This document shows positions 1-10,928 of a stretch of DNA of 64,000 bases, piece after piece (position 1 is the stretch's first letter; every line of letters starts with the position of its first letter). This stretch comes from Monomorium pharaonis (taxonomy: Eukaryota; Arthropoda; Insecta; Hymenoptera; Formicidae): NCBI RefSeq assembly GCF_013373865.1, contig NC_050474.1:10721208-10785207 (forward strand), given 5' to 3'. The notes beneath the pieces are model-generated. The model had not been told where the DNA came from and did not search any database. It was given only the letters and a program-made list of their open reading frames with translations. A program made the position numbers and the translations under genes.

Positions 1-138
1 GATCTTAAGCTCAAGCATTGTCTTAAGTCTAGCTTCGAGCCGACTTGAGACTTATTTAACCAATGAAATAACAGCATTGACGTCTCAAGATCGTGCTTAA
101 GCTGAAACTTGAATAAGATTCGACTATGAATTGCGGCC
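1..138 (+). repeat. Harbinger-like MITE, 5' end cut by window
   Basis: Matches the complete copy at 6258-6413 over its whole length (GATCTTAAGCTCAAGC start, GACTATGAATTGCGGCC end). The left terminus lies outside the window. The complete copy has TAA on both sides and GGCCGG-type ends, which fits PIF/Harbinger target duplications. Confidence 0.75.
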
Positions 139-927
139 CTAAATCAGAGTCGCCAATGGCGAACACAATTTTGATTGGTCACTTGAGTCACATGGTTTAT
201 CCGCCATTGCGTACCCACGCTGGGCGAGGAAGAGGGGAGAGTGCTCTGTGTAAAGACCTATAATCCAAAGATTCGCCAATGGCGAACACAATTTTGATTG
301 GTCACTTGAGTCACATGGTTTATCCGCCATTGCGTACCCACGCTGGGCGAGGAAGAGGGGAGAGTGCTCTGTGTAAAGACCTAGGCTGCGTTCCGTTTCA
401 ACGCATGATGCGCATAATGCATTGTTCATCCTTGTTTAACGTTTGACAAACAACAAGGATAAACGATGCATCATGCGTATCATGCGTGAAACGGAACGTA
501 CCCCTATAATCCAAAGATTCGCCAATGGCGAACACAATTTTGATTGGTCACTTGAATCACATGGTTTATCCGCCATTGCGTACCCACGCTGGGCAAGGAA
601 GAGGGGAGAGTGCTCTGTGTTGAGCAGTATAGGTTAAAGGAATATGTGTCAGAAATTTTAAAGTAATTCAATCTCTGCACTCTCGAGGGTCACTATATTT
701 TGACGGTACACTCAGGAAGAACAAGAAAAATTAAATTTGCATCTGTTATATGGCTGCGTACAACTTGGAGCAGGCTCGCATTGTTTACTATCTCCACTAC
801 TTCAGACCCCAGCCCCAGAGCCCAGCCCCCGGCCCCAGTCCCCCCATCCAGTCACCGTATGGGTACAAGATGGTGGATAGCAGTCATGGTGGGGGGCCAT
901 TGGCGCATCTTTGATTATAGGTCTTTA
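139..927 (+). repeat. hAT-like MITE with tandemly repeated 120 bp arm
   Basis: Three copies of a ~120 bp unit (from ATTCGCCAATGGCGAAC to GAGTGCTCTGTGT) lie at about 152-262, 272-382 and 515-620. They are followed by the rest of an element that ends in TTGATTATAGGTCTTTA. A single-unit copy at 36442-36848 has TIRs TAAAGACCTATAATC and an 8 bp duplication, so this is an expanded copy of the same family. A small palindromic element (384-502) sits between units 2 and 3. Open frames here on both strands are by-products of the repeat. Confidence 0.75.
384..502. repeat. palindromic mini-MITE
   Basis: Starts GGCTGCGTTCCGTTTCA and ends with its near-complement TGAAACGGAACGTACC; the arms meet around TTTAACGTTTGAC. 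The flanks read CCTA on both sides, matching an uninterrupted CCTATAATCC elsewhere in the same repeat, so a 4 bp duplication is likely. Confidence 0.65.
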
Positions 928-1279
928 CTTCCAGATACCGCCATCTTGCCGCGGTATTTTCAATTTGTTATATCATAATAGTACCTCAATATCATCCAGA
1001 CCAAAGTATTCAAACTCCAATTCTCAATAATTCGGAAAAAGACCTTATTCTAAATAATTACAAATTATTAGAGATGAAAATAATTAAATTTGATAAGTTG
1101 GGATAAAAATAAAGAGACTAACTTTTTCATAATAGGGCCTAAACACAATGCCAGACAACAGGCAATAGGAACAGAAATAATGAAAGAGAGAAAGGATCTC
1201 TTCTCTCTTTCTTTCTTTCTTTAAATGGCCGCATCTGGAATCTGCGCAGAACCGTACCGAAATTCGTCTTGAGTATGAG
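928..1279. other. no gene seen
   Basis: AT-rich spacer with a short CTTTCTTT tract near 1205-1222. No coding frame or RNA signal could be supported. Confidence 0.5.
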
Positions 1280-1999
1280 CCACAGACTTCTATAATATAC
1301 TAGACTGCTAACCTTGATTCCCTAGGCGTACCAGTATATAATGTACATGTTGTACATGACTGAATAACCGATCGGAATGTGTCATCTGCTATGTATGTAC
1401 ATTGTTCGTCAAGTGGAATGTATATGTACATATATATATGCCAATAAATGTCACATATAGTTGCTACGAGTAATTTGTTGACATTTTTTAAATGTTTATA
1501 TATGTATATATATATATTTAAAGAATGATACTTAATAATACTAATAAATATCATTAATATTAGGTTATTTTATACAAAAATGCTCTTAAAATGAGGTTAT
1601 ATCATTTGTCCTTTAGTTTTAATACTTAAACGAAAAGAAATGTATACCGCTTTCTTATATATATTTGGGCAGCCTTTTATCACATACCTTAGTTATTGTC
1701 ATTTTATCTTTTTCTTTTATATTACAAGAGCAAAAGAATAATACGTTTAATGCATAAGTACGCATAAGCGTCCAAGAAGAACGCTCTCATAATCACATAA
1801 TATATGTATATATTGTATCATACATCTCACTCACTCCTCTAGTAATCCATAATCGTAGGACTATAAAATATTAGCCACATTCCAATCGGTAATTCAGTCT
1901 GCCGCCTATGAGCTCCTATTTGTACATACTTTTCGGGTACACACTAAATGGAGAATATATAACGAGCCTAGCAGTCTAGTATATTATAGAAGTCTGTGG
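1280..1999. mobile_element. 720 bp TIR element with 6 bp duplication TATGAG
   Basis: About 31 bp at 1280-1310 (CCACAGACTTCTATAATATA...) recur inverted at 1969-1999. TATGAG occurs directly outside both ends (1274-1279, 2000-2005). The interior is AT-rich with TATATG microsatellites and has no coding capacity. A 6 bp duplication does not identify a superfamily; a degraded 8 bp hAT duplication is possible. Confidence 0.7.
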
Positions 2000-2013
2000 T
2001 ATGAGCACACCTT

Positions 2014-2134
2014 GGGTGCGTTCGGGGAGACGCTATTAGCGCTACCAGCATCAGTCCATCTTCATTACTCATTAAAAGTAGAACAAGGATAAACTGATGC
2101 TGATAGCGCTAATAGCGTCTCCCCGAACGCACCC
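2014..2134. repeat. palindromic MITE (GGGTGCGTTCGGGGAGACG)
   Basis: The arms GGTGCGTTCGGGGAGACGCT and AGCGTCTCCCCGAACGCACC are perfect complements, with a loop of about 35 bp. No coding content. Short CTT or CCTT flanks suggest a 3-4 bp duplication. Confidence 0.7.
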
Positions 2135-2172
2135 CTTATATCCTTTCACCATGACCTGACCTATGCCCTAAA

Positions 2173-2325
2173 GGCCCTCACACATGAATTGACATAATCA
2201 TAACGTAAGGTTTTGACGCGTCGGATTGGGCGACCATAACGGTAACCTGCTGTAACCGGCTCATTCAAGTACGTAATTGATCGAAACCTTACTGTTACGG
2301 TTATGTCAATTCATATGTGAGGGCC
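2173..2325. repeat. palindromic MITE (GGCCCTCACACATGAATTG)
   Basis: Imperfect inverted repeat: GGCCCTCACACATGAATTGA at the left and TCAATTCATATGTGAGGGCC at the right. Non-coding. Confidence 0.65.
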
Positions 2326-2350
2326 TTAACTTATACCCCGACCTAAAGTA

Positions 2351-2456
2351 GCCCAGTGAACACAGTAATATAGTAGCAGTGTAACAGCAATGTAATCGAA
2401 TATAACAGGTTACGTTACTCTGAAATTACACGTAACTTACATGTAAGTTACAATTT
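2351..2456 (+). mobile_element. left fragment of tRNA-bearing MITE (copy A)
   Basis: CCCAGTGAACACAGTAATATAG through ACAATTT matches the first ~105 bp of the complete copies at 21583, 48218 and 37143. The match stops where the 12 kb insertion starts and resumes at 14529. The right half of the same copy is 14529-17197. Confidence 0.85.
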
Positions 2457-2769
2457 CCCTATAAGCGCACAATATTCCTAGAATATTATATGAATATTAT
2501 AATAAAAATAATGTTATTATAATCTTCCAAAAATATTACGTAATATTTTATAATATTATGAGAATATTTTGTTGATGTTATATGTCCTGTCCACATAATA
2601 TTCTTGAAATATTATTTTAATATACTCAGAATATTATAAAAATGATCATAAAATATTATTTTAGTAAAAAATAAATGTTTGCATAATATTCCTCAGATAT
2701 TATTATAATATTTATAAAATGTTATTAAAATGTACATAAAATATTAAATACATTTAAACATTTTTATAT

Positions 2770-3138
2770 TTAATATTTTACATTTATGAAGTATTTATAA
2801 GTATTTAAAACATTTTTATATGGTAAATAGTTTATTTTACAAAAAGTAATAATAAATAATACACTTAAATATATTTCAATATTTTTTATTATACAAATTT
2901 TAACGTGCTCCAAACAAGCTTGTAAAATAAATTTTTTTGTATCTTTATTATGGTAATTGTTTAAAAATCCAAATGTTTTTACATCTTGTACAACATGTAT
3001 CAATCCATGCATATTATGTGATACGAAGCATCTTTTATGTTTTCGAAAACATATCCAAGTGCTTTTTCCGTTTCATTTTTTATGCGACGGTTGAACTGAC
3101 GATCACTTAAATCCGAAATATCTTTTTTAAAACGTTTC
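2770..3138 (-). pseudogene. small coding remnant, possibly DUF4806-associated
   Basis: Reading leftward from about 3136, an ATG opens MSKRFKKDISDLSDRQF and continues NRRIKNETEKALGYVFENI before a stop near 2999. A second overlapping frame (3012-2770) gives an 80-codon Lys/Ile-rich stretch including VQDVKTFGFLNNYHNK. The basic start with an Arg-rich RQFNRR segment resembles proteins found beside DUF4806 domains in insect repeats, but I could not confirm this without a search. The two frames may be one protein broken by a frameshift. The function is not assigned. Confidence 0.35.
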
Positions 3139-4497
3139 GACATCATACAAGTTATCCTGTAATATATTAATAAGTAATTAAATTTTTGCCCAATATTTAA
3201 TTGAGATACATATTAAGAAAGCGAGATTTCGTGTTAAAAACAAGTTACGACATAACCTTAATATAAAATAAATAAAATAATAAATTTAATATTTATTAAA
3301 AAAATAATAACTTTTTAAATACAAATTTATATATTTATATAATCAAACATTTATCAAATTATTTTTTACAAATAATATTATAAACAAAATATCTGACAAT
3401 TTAGTTTAATTATTTAAATGCATAACTACGTTTTTATTATTTTAATATACTACTTTCAATAAAATTAACAAAATCTTTTTTTAATAAAATTAACATTTTT
3501 AAGATTATGATATGATTTTGTTTTTAAAACGAGATTGCCGTTGCCTTAATGTTTAAGTATAGTGATAAATATATATTTATCATTATTTATCATAAAAATA
3601 TATATATTTTTATGCAAATTTTAATATTAAATTATTTACTTTAAACAAAATATTCTATAAAAATATTCATATATCATTATATAAAAGGTAAATTTCTTAC
3701 CAATAATTGTTCATGAATTTCTGAAAATCGGTTTATACATGTTAAATATACTGTGAGATAATGTTGCTAGACTAAAGTACTTTAAAATCTTCTTGTCTGA
3801 AAAGATACATCAAAAGGAATTGTAAAAAGCAGTATTTGACTAGTGATTATCTATTTTATATAGCATATAAATAATATATAACAACTATACAACACTTATA
3901 ATATATTAATTTAATTTTGATTTTAACACAAATAATCATTTAAAATAAAGTTACGTAGTTTTTTTATACAATCTTGCAGAATTTTTAATACGTAATGCAT
4001 AATAATTTTTAATTATTTCACATTTTACTATACTATATTATTTTACTTAGAGTACTTACCATTAATATACTGCTAAACAAGCCTATGCAAAATTAAATGA
4101 CTATATTAACATTAGATCTCATAAAAAAGTAACACAGTATTTCAATTTTTCTTATTGAACAGAATTTTTCATTAAACAAGTGTACATCAACTCTTATGTT
4201 GAAACTCTTGCGTTCAAGCACAGGTGATGTGTTTTAAATAGTTGTTTCATCTAAGCAAACTGTTGGCTGAAACCCATTTTGCTTTCCTGACAATAAAAAA
4301 AAGATAAAGTTATTAAATTATTCAGATCAACATTCACATAATACACATTTATATCATAAATAACCTTTAGAGCAAAAATACGTAAAAAATTAAATAAGAT
4401 TAATCAATGTAAGTATCTTTTGCATTTATAATCATCTTCACTTCATATTAATCATAAAATTAACACAATGCATTTATTCAAGAACTTTACCTGTACA
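3139..4497. other. AT-rich non-coding interior
   Basis: Very AT-rich, with runs of A/T and TATATATTT blocks. A short minus-strand stretch around 4190-4295 (reading SGKQNGFQPTVCLDETT) may be another decayed exon, but stops break it. Nothing else is supportable. Confidence 0.4.
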
Positions 4498-6043
4498 CCC
4501 AGATAGCACAGGACGTCCTCAGGATCATTCTGAATATGTCCCGGGATGTCCTGGGATCTTGTCAGGATATAATAGTTGTATTATTGTAAATATTTTATGT
4601 ATAAATTTGACTTCTAAAGTAAGTTTAGAATGTTAAATTCTGTAATAGTATTAATATAAATTGAAATTTTACTCATGTCTTGAGGACATCCTTTGGATGT
4701 CCTGAGGATATATGTATTCTAGCTAAAAACGTTATTCTTAAAATATTGTATAAAGAGTTTCATTAGCTACAAAATGTCTGAAGATAAACTTAAATATAAT
4801 AACTGTATAAATACCAGACATTTTAGATAGCACAGAATGTTCTAAGAATATGATATCCTGAAAGTCCTCAGGACGTTCTAAAACAATCCTCAGGACATCC
4901 TAAGACAGTCCTTAGGACGTCCTAAGAGAGTCCTCAGGACATCCTACGAAAGTCCTCAGGACATCCTAAAATAGTATTCAGGGACATCCTGGACGTATAG
5001 TAATTTTTTAAAAAAACGTAAATTAATATAGCAAATGAGAAATCTTTGAATATCGTACGTATTTCTAGAATGTATTGCAAAATCAAATGTGTAAAAATGT
5101 TGACTTTAAAGTCAGATTGAATGTCTACACTTATTGAAACAATATGGCATATTAACAATACTAAAAAATTATAAAAAATGACATTAAATAATTTTTTAAT
5201 TTTATTTTATACAAACGGCGCAAAAACAGTTTTTTAATAAGTTATTCCACATGCTATTTCGCGCGCATATGTAAAAATAATTTTAAAAAACTGTAAAACT
5301 TTATATTTATTTATAAAAATATAAGTTAACTATATATGTTTCATCCTTATGACAACATCTATTGTAATGATCTATAACAAATATGTATGCATAAACAAGA
5401 AGTACTCATGGATCATCACGAAGCGTTAGGATGCGTATGGTCTTCGAAGTCAAGCATCGTCGGCGATGGTTAATACTTGGATGGGTGACCGTTTTTTCGG
5501 GTACAGAGATTAAACATGCTTTAACAGGTACAACTGTCGCTGAAACATGTATAGTCTTCTTCCTCTTACAAAATTATCGTAGAAATAATTAGAACTTTTA
5601 ATTTTTTGTTAAAGTTTTTTTTCAATTCTCAAAAACTGTTAAAAATACTTAGGAATATTTAAAAAATTTTCTAAATTAATCGGAATTTTTTATTTTTTAA
5701 ATTTTTCTGAGAAACGTTTCAATTCTTATAAAAAATCGATACATTTATCAAAAATCCTAAAAAAAAAATCTAAAAAATCTGACAAAAAGTGGTCATTGTT
5801 TGCTATTCCTGAGGATGTCCTGAAAAAATCCTATGGTATCCTCAGGACGTCCGATGGACTGTCCTCAGGATGTCCGATAGACTGTCCTCAGGATGTCCTG
5901 AGGACTAAAAAGTGGCGCTCGTTTGCTATTCCTCAGGATGTCCTGAGGACGTCCCGGGATAAAATCAGGACGTCCTCAGGATATCCACGAAGTCGTCCTG
6001 GACGTCCTGAGAACGTCCTAAGGACGTCCGTGTGCTATCTGGG
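4498..6043. mobile_element. CCCAGATAGCAC element with GGACGTCC arrays
   Basis: TIR CCCAGATAGCAC at 4498 and GTGCTATCTGGG at 6032-6043, with CA on both sides (4496-4497, 6044-6045), so the duplication is 2 bp but not TA. The subterminal regions (4515-4990 and 5800-6030) repeat variants of CCTCAGGACGTCCT on both strands every 15-25 bp. Such arrays look like transposase-binding repeats. The middle holds a 5S-derived segment (5403-5515). No transposase frame is present, so it is non-autonomous. Confidence 0.75.
5403..5515 (+). pseudogene. 5S rRNA-derived segment
   Basis: GAAGTCAAGCATCGTCGGCG followed by TACTTGGATGGGTGACCG matches the 3' half of insect 5S rRNA, including the internal-control-region area. 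The 5' half is diverged and the 3' end is lost. It lies inside a CCCAG-ended element and shares flanking sequence (CTATAACAAATATGTAT) with the second copy at 9845-9965, so it is repeat-borne and not a functional 5S gene. Confidence 0.75.
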
Positions 6044-6257
6044 CATACAAAAAAGCTCGATACTTACAAATATTATATTAAAACATTGTCATTAAAAAAA
6101 GGATAAGAAAAAATGTAGGCATTGCTGTATACAAAACAAGAGGCTCGGATAAGCGTCAACACGAACTAAAGCAGTGTAACTCAAAAGGTTATCTAAAGCC
6201 CTAATGCATTATCCGACAAAAGTTTACCTTAATTATTTTCTTGGCGACGGAGTGTAA

Positions 6258-6413
6258 GGACGGGATTCATAGACCGATCTTAAGCTCAAGCATTGTCTTA
6301 AGTCTAGCTTCGAGCCGACTTGAGACTTACTTAACCAATGAAATAACAGCATTGACGTCTCAAGATCGTGCTTAAGCTGGAACTTGAATAAGATTCGACT
6401 ATGAATTCCGGCC
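6258..6413 (+). repeat. Harbinger-like MITE, complete copy
   Basis: Begins GGACGGGATTCATAGACCG and ends GACTATGAATTCCGGCC. TAA flanks both sides (6255-6257, 6414-6416), the classical PIF/Harbinger duplication. Other copies are at 1-138 and 35923-36323. The termini resemble those of the longer Harbinger remnants that start at 19157 and 32011 (GGCC.GTATTCATAGTC). Confidence 0.8.
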
Positions 6414-7928
6414 TAAATGTAAGTCGAGAGAAATCCTAAGGGGGAGGGGGGAAGGCTATCCTCCCAGGTAGCAAGGTGACGTCTAATTGATGGCATTTTT
6501 TGGTCATTTTATGACGAACCAGACGTCATAATGTCGAGATAAAATGACGTCTAAATGTCGTAAAACTGACGTACATTTGTCTCATCTTAACGACGTCATA
6601 TATTGACGTCAAAAATACGTCATTATTTTCATATTATTGACGTCATTTTCAAGAAGCTACCCAGATAGCACAAGGACATCCATTGTATGTCCAGTGGATA
6701 TCCGCTTCTGGACATTCGGACGTCCATTAAGAGTCCAAATAAGGTCCGTCGGACATTCGATGGACGTCCATAGGATATACGTTTGGCACAACTTTGTACA
6801 TTCATAGAAAGTCCTATAATGGACGTCCATGGGATATACGTTTGTCACAATTTCGGACATTCATAGAAAGTTCGAAATAAACCAAATTTTGGACCTATTA
6901 TGGTTTGATTATTTCTTTTGGGCCTTTTTCAATTAAAGGGCTTGCTGCAATAGTGGATTAATTAATCCACACTTTGTAAAAATCATCGACATAAAGCATG
7001 GACTGCGCATTTCCTGCAAAAAGCTCTTGAAAAGTGTCCGGCAGAAAGACAAAAAGGAGACGTGGTCCGGGTCAATTTCTTTCTTTGCCTAGCGCCCATT
7101 ATGCTACTAGTTAGACAGAGACAGCGCTTGATCCGCACCAATTGCTGTATCCCTCTTTTGGTAAAAAAAAAACGAAAAAGAAACGAAAATAAAAAAGAAA
7201 CGATAAAAAAGAAACAATAATATATTACAACAAACATTTTAAAAAATACCAATAATTAATAATGTTAATAATAAATTAAAAAATAATACGTATTATTTCA
7301 TATTATTTTATATTATATCTAAAAGTAGGACAATTAAAATAAACCCTTTGAAAATTATAAATAATATTTATTATTATTTATAAATTAACGTTAATTATAA
7401 ATATTGTAAATAATATATATATGTGTATATATATAATAAAAATAATAAAGATAAATTATATAAAAGTAAGATCCAAGTACGGACATAAATCAAATATCCA
7501 ACATAGGACGTTCTGAATAGAACATCCGTTTAAATTCCAATAATTGACATCCTATGAATGTCCATTTTATGTCCATGGACATGCGGACCTGAATTGGACT
7601 TAAAATGGACGTCCTTGAAACATCCAGTGCTATTTGGGAAGATTCGACGGACCTCCAATGGACGCTCCTAAATGGACCTGAAATGCACCTAAAACAACCT
7701 CAAATGGACATATTTTTTAATGTCCTAGTATTCGTAACTATTGCTAAAATAAATGTCTAAAAAATATAAATAAGAAGTTTATATATAAGCAGTAATAAAT
7801 TTGAAATGCAGAATCAAATATTTATTAAATGAAACAAAATACAACATAATAAATCAATATTTTAAATTATTGTAATTAAGAGATTTATGTATATATAATA
7901 TAATATAATGTGTATATACATATATTGT

Positions 7929-8560
7929 CATGCGTTTTCGTTGCGTTCCGCCGTGCGGAATCGCGACGCGGATCAAAAACGGTACAAAAGGAGGAGGGAG
8001 GATGGACGTTCCCTCGAATGCCTCCTATCGCCTAATTATACCTGCCTAATTTATCGCTGAGCGATCTGCGGGACTTACCACAAATGTTGGGCGCCAGACA
8101 CGCACCTTCGTTGTGTCAAATCTGAACGCAAAAGTAACACCAAGATCCCGCTTCACGCTCGTGCGGAGTATTTAGCCGGCCAATATGCCCACTAACCAAC
8201 GACAGCGACGACTTTTCGGTGCTAACTCCAAGACACTTTCTAATTGGCAAAGCCCTAACTACAATCCCAGAGACCAATCTGATAAATGAACCAACATCAC
8301 GTCTCTCACGCTGGCTTTCACACTAAGCTGCAGAGACGGCTTGCATTTTTACACGAGGCTGCAGAGGCGGTTTGCTTATATCATCTGTATCTTCTTGAGA
8401 TCAGAGGCGACAGGTAAAAACATCTGTCACTAAAATTGTCCTTTTGAGGTCAGAGGCGATCTACGATTTACGGCATCACTCACGCGCTCACGTCGGTCGT
8501 CCTCTTGAGGTCAAAGGCGATCGACGCCTAATACAATGCGATCGACGCTAAATACAATAA
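7929..8560. other. GC-rich patch, possible LTR/PBS remnant
   Basis: Abruptly GC-richer than its surroundings. On the minus strand TGGCGCCCAAC at about 8088-8098 matches the start of a tRNA-Lys-type primer binding site. Imperfect repeats of TCTTGAGGTCAGAGGCGA lie at 8393-8530. No complete LTR boundaries with a duplication could be found, so a truncated LTR element is only a suggestion. Confidence 0.3.
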
Positions 8561-9132
8561 TACACTAATTATAAGTTTACATGCTTCTAGCTTAAGATTA
8601 AAATATTCTATCATTATTTTTTCCTTATTTTAACAAAATTATTCTTAGTAACTTTTAATCAATTATCTTTTTTCTGTTGTTTGTGTACTACTTAATTACC
8701 TTTAAGTTCTCCAAAAAACTTGTAGTTCTATTGACTCATTCTGCTTCAGCACAATTATACACCATTGCAAAGTAACAAATAAATTGTAAGCATACAGTCC
8801 ACTTATTATTGTCTCTCGTATCTTCCACTCGCTCGTCGTGTTTGCCATTAATATTATAAAAGAACTTGACACAGATCGATATTATAATTATAATTAAAGT
8901 TATATATAAATTATAAACACTGATAAAATTTGAAAATATTACATATATAAATATATGTCTTGGAATATTGTTGGAATATTGTCGGCTATAATCATAACAT
9001 TTATATACAATTTTAGTTTTTAATATATAATCATACACTTTCTAAAAATATTAATATATTATAATACATACGAATTACTTAATAATTTCTATATATTTGT
9101 AGAAATGATAAAAATTAAGGACACGAACGACC

Positions 9133-9371
9133 CCAGCAAACACAGAATATTGCAACAACATTGCAGCCATTTTATAATATTGCTACAATGTTATAACATT
9201 GCCGCAATGAAGTGAGTCCCAGATGCGCACAGATCGAAACGGACACAAATTCTATAAATTTATCTTAACTCTAACTAGCTCAGCAATCTGATTGGTGGTG
9301 TCCGTTTCGATCTGTGCGCATCTAGGACGCTTCCCCGCAATGTTGCTGCTATGTTCTGGGTTTACTGGGAC
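9133..9371. repeat. CCAGCAAACACAGAA MITE with nested insertion
   Basis: The left end CCCAGCAAACACAGAATATTG and the right end GCTATGTTCTGGGTTTACTG frame a short element of the family also seen complete at 52181-52276. It is interrupted by the 125 bp element at 9210-9334. Confidence 0.65.
9210..9334. repeat. hAT-like MITE, short GGACACA form
   Basis: Flanked by an exact 8 bp duplication CCGCAATG (9202-9209, 9335-9342). The ends carry CCCAGATGCGCACAG and CTGTGCGCATCTAGG. It has one GGACACA and one TGTCC motif, in contrast to the 780 bp array form at 11932-12711. Confidence 0.75.
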
Positions 9372-9713
9372 CATTGTATAAGGGTCTGGAAAATCATCAT
9401 GTGTACTGAGATAGTAATTAAGACTGCTTTAATAATTAAAAATCGACAATATGAATACGGGCCCAAATGAATATGGACGTCCAAATATTGGCCATTAATG
9501 GATGTCTGAAATCGGACATACGATGGTCTATTCTATGTCTATGGACGTGTGGACGAAAAATGGACACAAAATGAACGTCCATAGAATGTTCTGTGCTGTC
9601 TGGGTAGTATCGTACATTTGACGGTATTTTATTGTTATTTTTATGAAAAAACAGGTTTTTAGGTTACATTTAATAAAGACGACATTTTAACGTCATTTTT
9701 ATGACTATCCCAG

Positions 9714-10512
9714 GTAGTAAAAGCCGTTATTTTGACGTTTTAGAAAATATTTCGGGTACATGTCCTATATATACAGTACTTGCATTATGAAAATATCGAA
9801 ATAACATAATTATAATGTAAAAAAAAATCTACGTTGTTTCTCAACAAGTATCACGACCCACCACACCATAGTCACGTTTGGAATTGCCTAACTTCCGCGG
9901 TCACCCATCCAACTCTGAACCGCCGTCGACGTTGCTTGACTTCGAAGATCGTACGCTACTTAGCCCTTTGTGATGATCCATGAACACTTGATGATCATGA
10001 ATACATATTTGTTATAGATCAGTTCAATAGATGCGAGAAACATGAAACTTGTAGTTAACTAATATTTTTATAAATAAATATAAATTTACAGTTTTTTTCC
10101 TGATTTTTACATATGCAAAATAACATGTAGAATAACTTATAGAAATATGTTTTTGCTCTGTTCTTTTGATAAAGCTAAATTATACCTCAGACAAAACGCA
10201 ATATTTATCTAAATATTTTATAAATATTTTTGTGGTCTTAGATTTGACAAATCATAAAGATTTATCATAAATATTATAAAAATATTTATGAAATATTTAT
10301 AAATATTTACAAAATATTACTTATACAAATCTTTATTTTTTATTTATCATAAATATTATATAAAATATTTAATTTATATTTTAATATGTTGAATAAAGAT
10401 TTTTTTTTTCGTATATATAAAATATGTGTAAAATATTTATATAATATTTTGAAAAAATAAATATTAATAAATATTAATAAATATTTATCATAAATATTAT
10501 GTGCTGCCTGGG
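9714..10512. mobile_element. CCCAGGTAGT/GTGCTGCCTGGG element
   Basis: Ends CCCAGGTAGTAAAAG (9714) and GTGCTGCCTGGG (10501-10512) are imperfect inverted repeats. The right half is an array of AATATTTATAAATATT motifs (10200-10500). The left part contains the minus-strand 5S-derived segment. Non-coding. Confidence 0.45.
9845..9965 (-). pseudogene. 5S rRNA-derived segment
   Basis: Read on the minus strand it contains TTCGAAGTCAAGCAACGTCG and GTTGGATGGGTGACCGCGG, typical of the 5S internal promoter region, and continues to about GTGGTGTGGTGGGTCGTGATAC, so it is longer at its 3' side than the copy at 5403. It shares the flanking TCATGGATCATCAC segment with that copy. Confidence 0.75.
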
Positions 10513-10928
10513 ATGATTCTAAAATATTGATAGTATTAATTATATAAAATATTATATTAATTTTAATAATGTTGTTTATTAACCAATCTTTAAATAATGA
10601 TAGTTATAGGTAGCAAGGTGTCGTCCACTAGACCTCAATAATTTGTCATTTGAGGTCAAATCGTCAATTATTATAAAGAATTATAATTAACGTCAGTAAT
10701 TAGTCACTAATAAAATCTTATTAATACGTCGTAAAATGATCAATTAACTGACGTTATTAATTAGTCAAGAATATGACGTCGGAAATACGTTGTAGGATGG
10801 ATAAATGACTGACGTAATTAATAGGTCAAAAAATGACGTTACTATTACGTCTTAATTTGGTAACATGACGTCTGCGACCTTAAATGACGAATTATTGACG
10901 TCGTATTAACGTCACCTTGCTACCTGGG

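Larger units (their letters stand above)
6660..9606. mobile_element. CCCAGATAGCACAAGGACATCC element, TA duplication
   Basis: CCCAGATAGCACAAGGACAT at 6660 pairs with GTTCTGTGCTGTCTGGG ending at 9606, with TA on both sides. Repeats of GGACGTCCAT and relatives fill 6670-6890, 7490-7720 and 9470-9600. It contains an LTR-like GC-rich patch (7929-8560) and a smaller nested MITE pair near 9133-9371. There is no intact coding frame. The family differs from 4498-6043 in its array motif but shares the terminal 12 bp. Confidence 0.65.
6463..10928. mobile_element. composite CCCAGGTAGCAAGGTGACG element(s)
   Basis: The left end CCCAGGTAGCAAGGTGACG has its complement at 10909-10928 (GTCACCTTGCTACCTGGG). 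Both ends are rich in TGACGT/ACGTCA motifs (6475-6650, 10610-10925). A second inward-pointing copy of the left terminus begins at 10612, so 10612-10928 may be a separate ~320 bp element. Large inner stretches are later insertions (6660-9606 and about 9714-10512). Exact pairing of the ends is uncertain. Confidence 0.5.

Noticed and set aside
5403..5515. Functional 5S rRNA gene
   Set aside because: The 5' third is diverged, there is no terminator T-run directly after the gene, and the segment is shared with flanks in another transposon.
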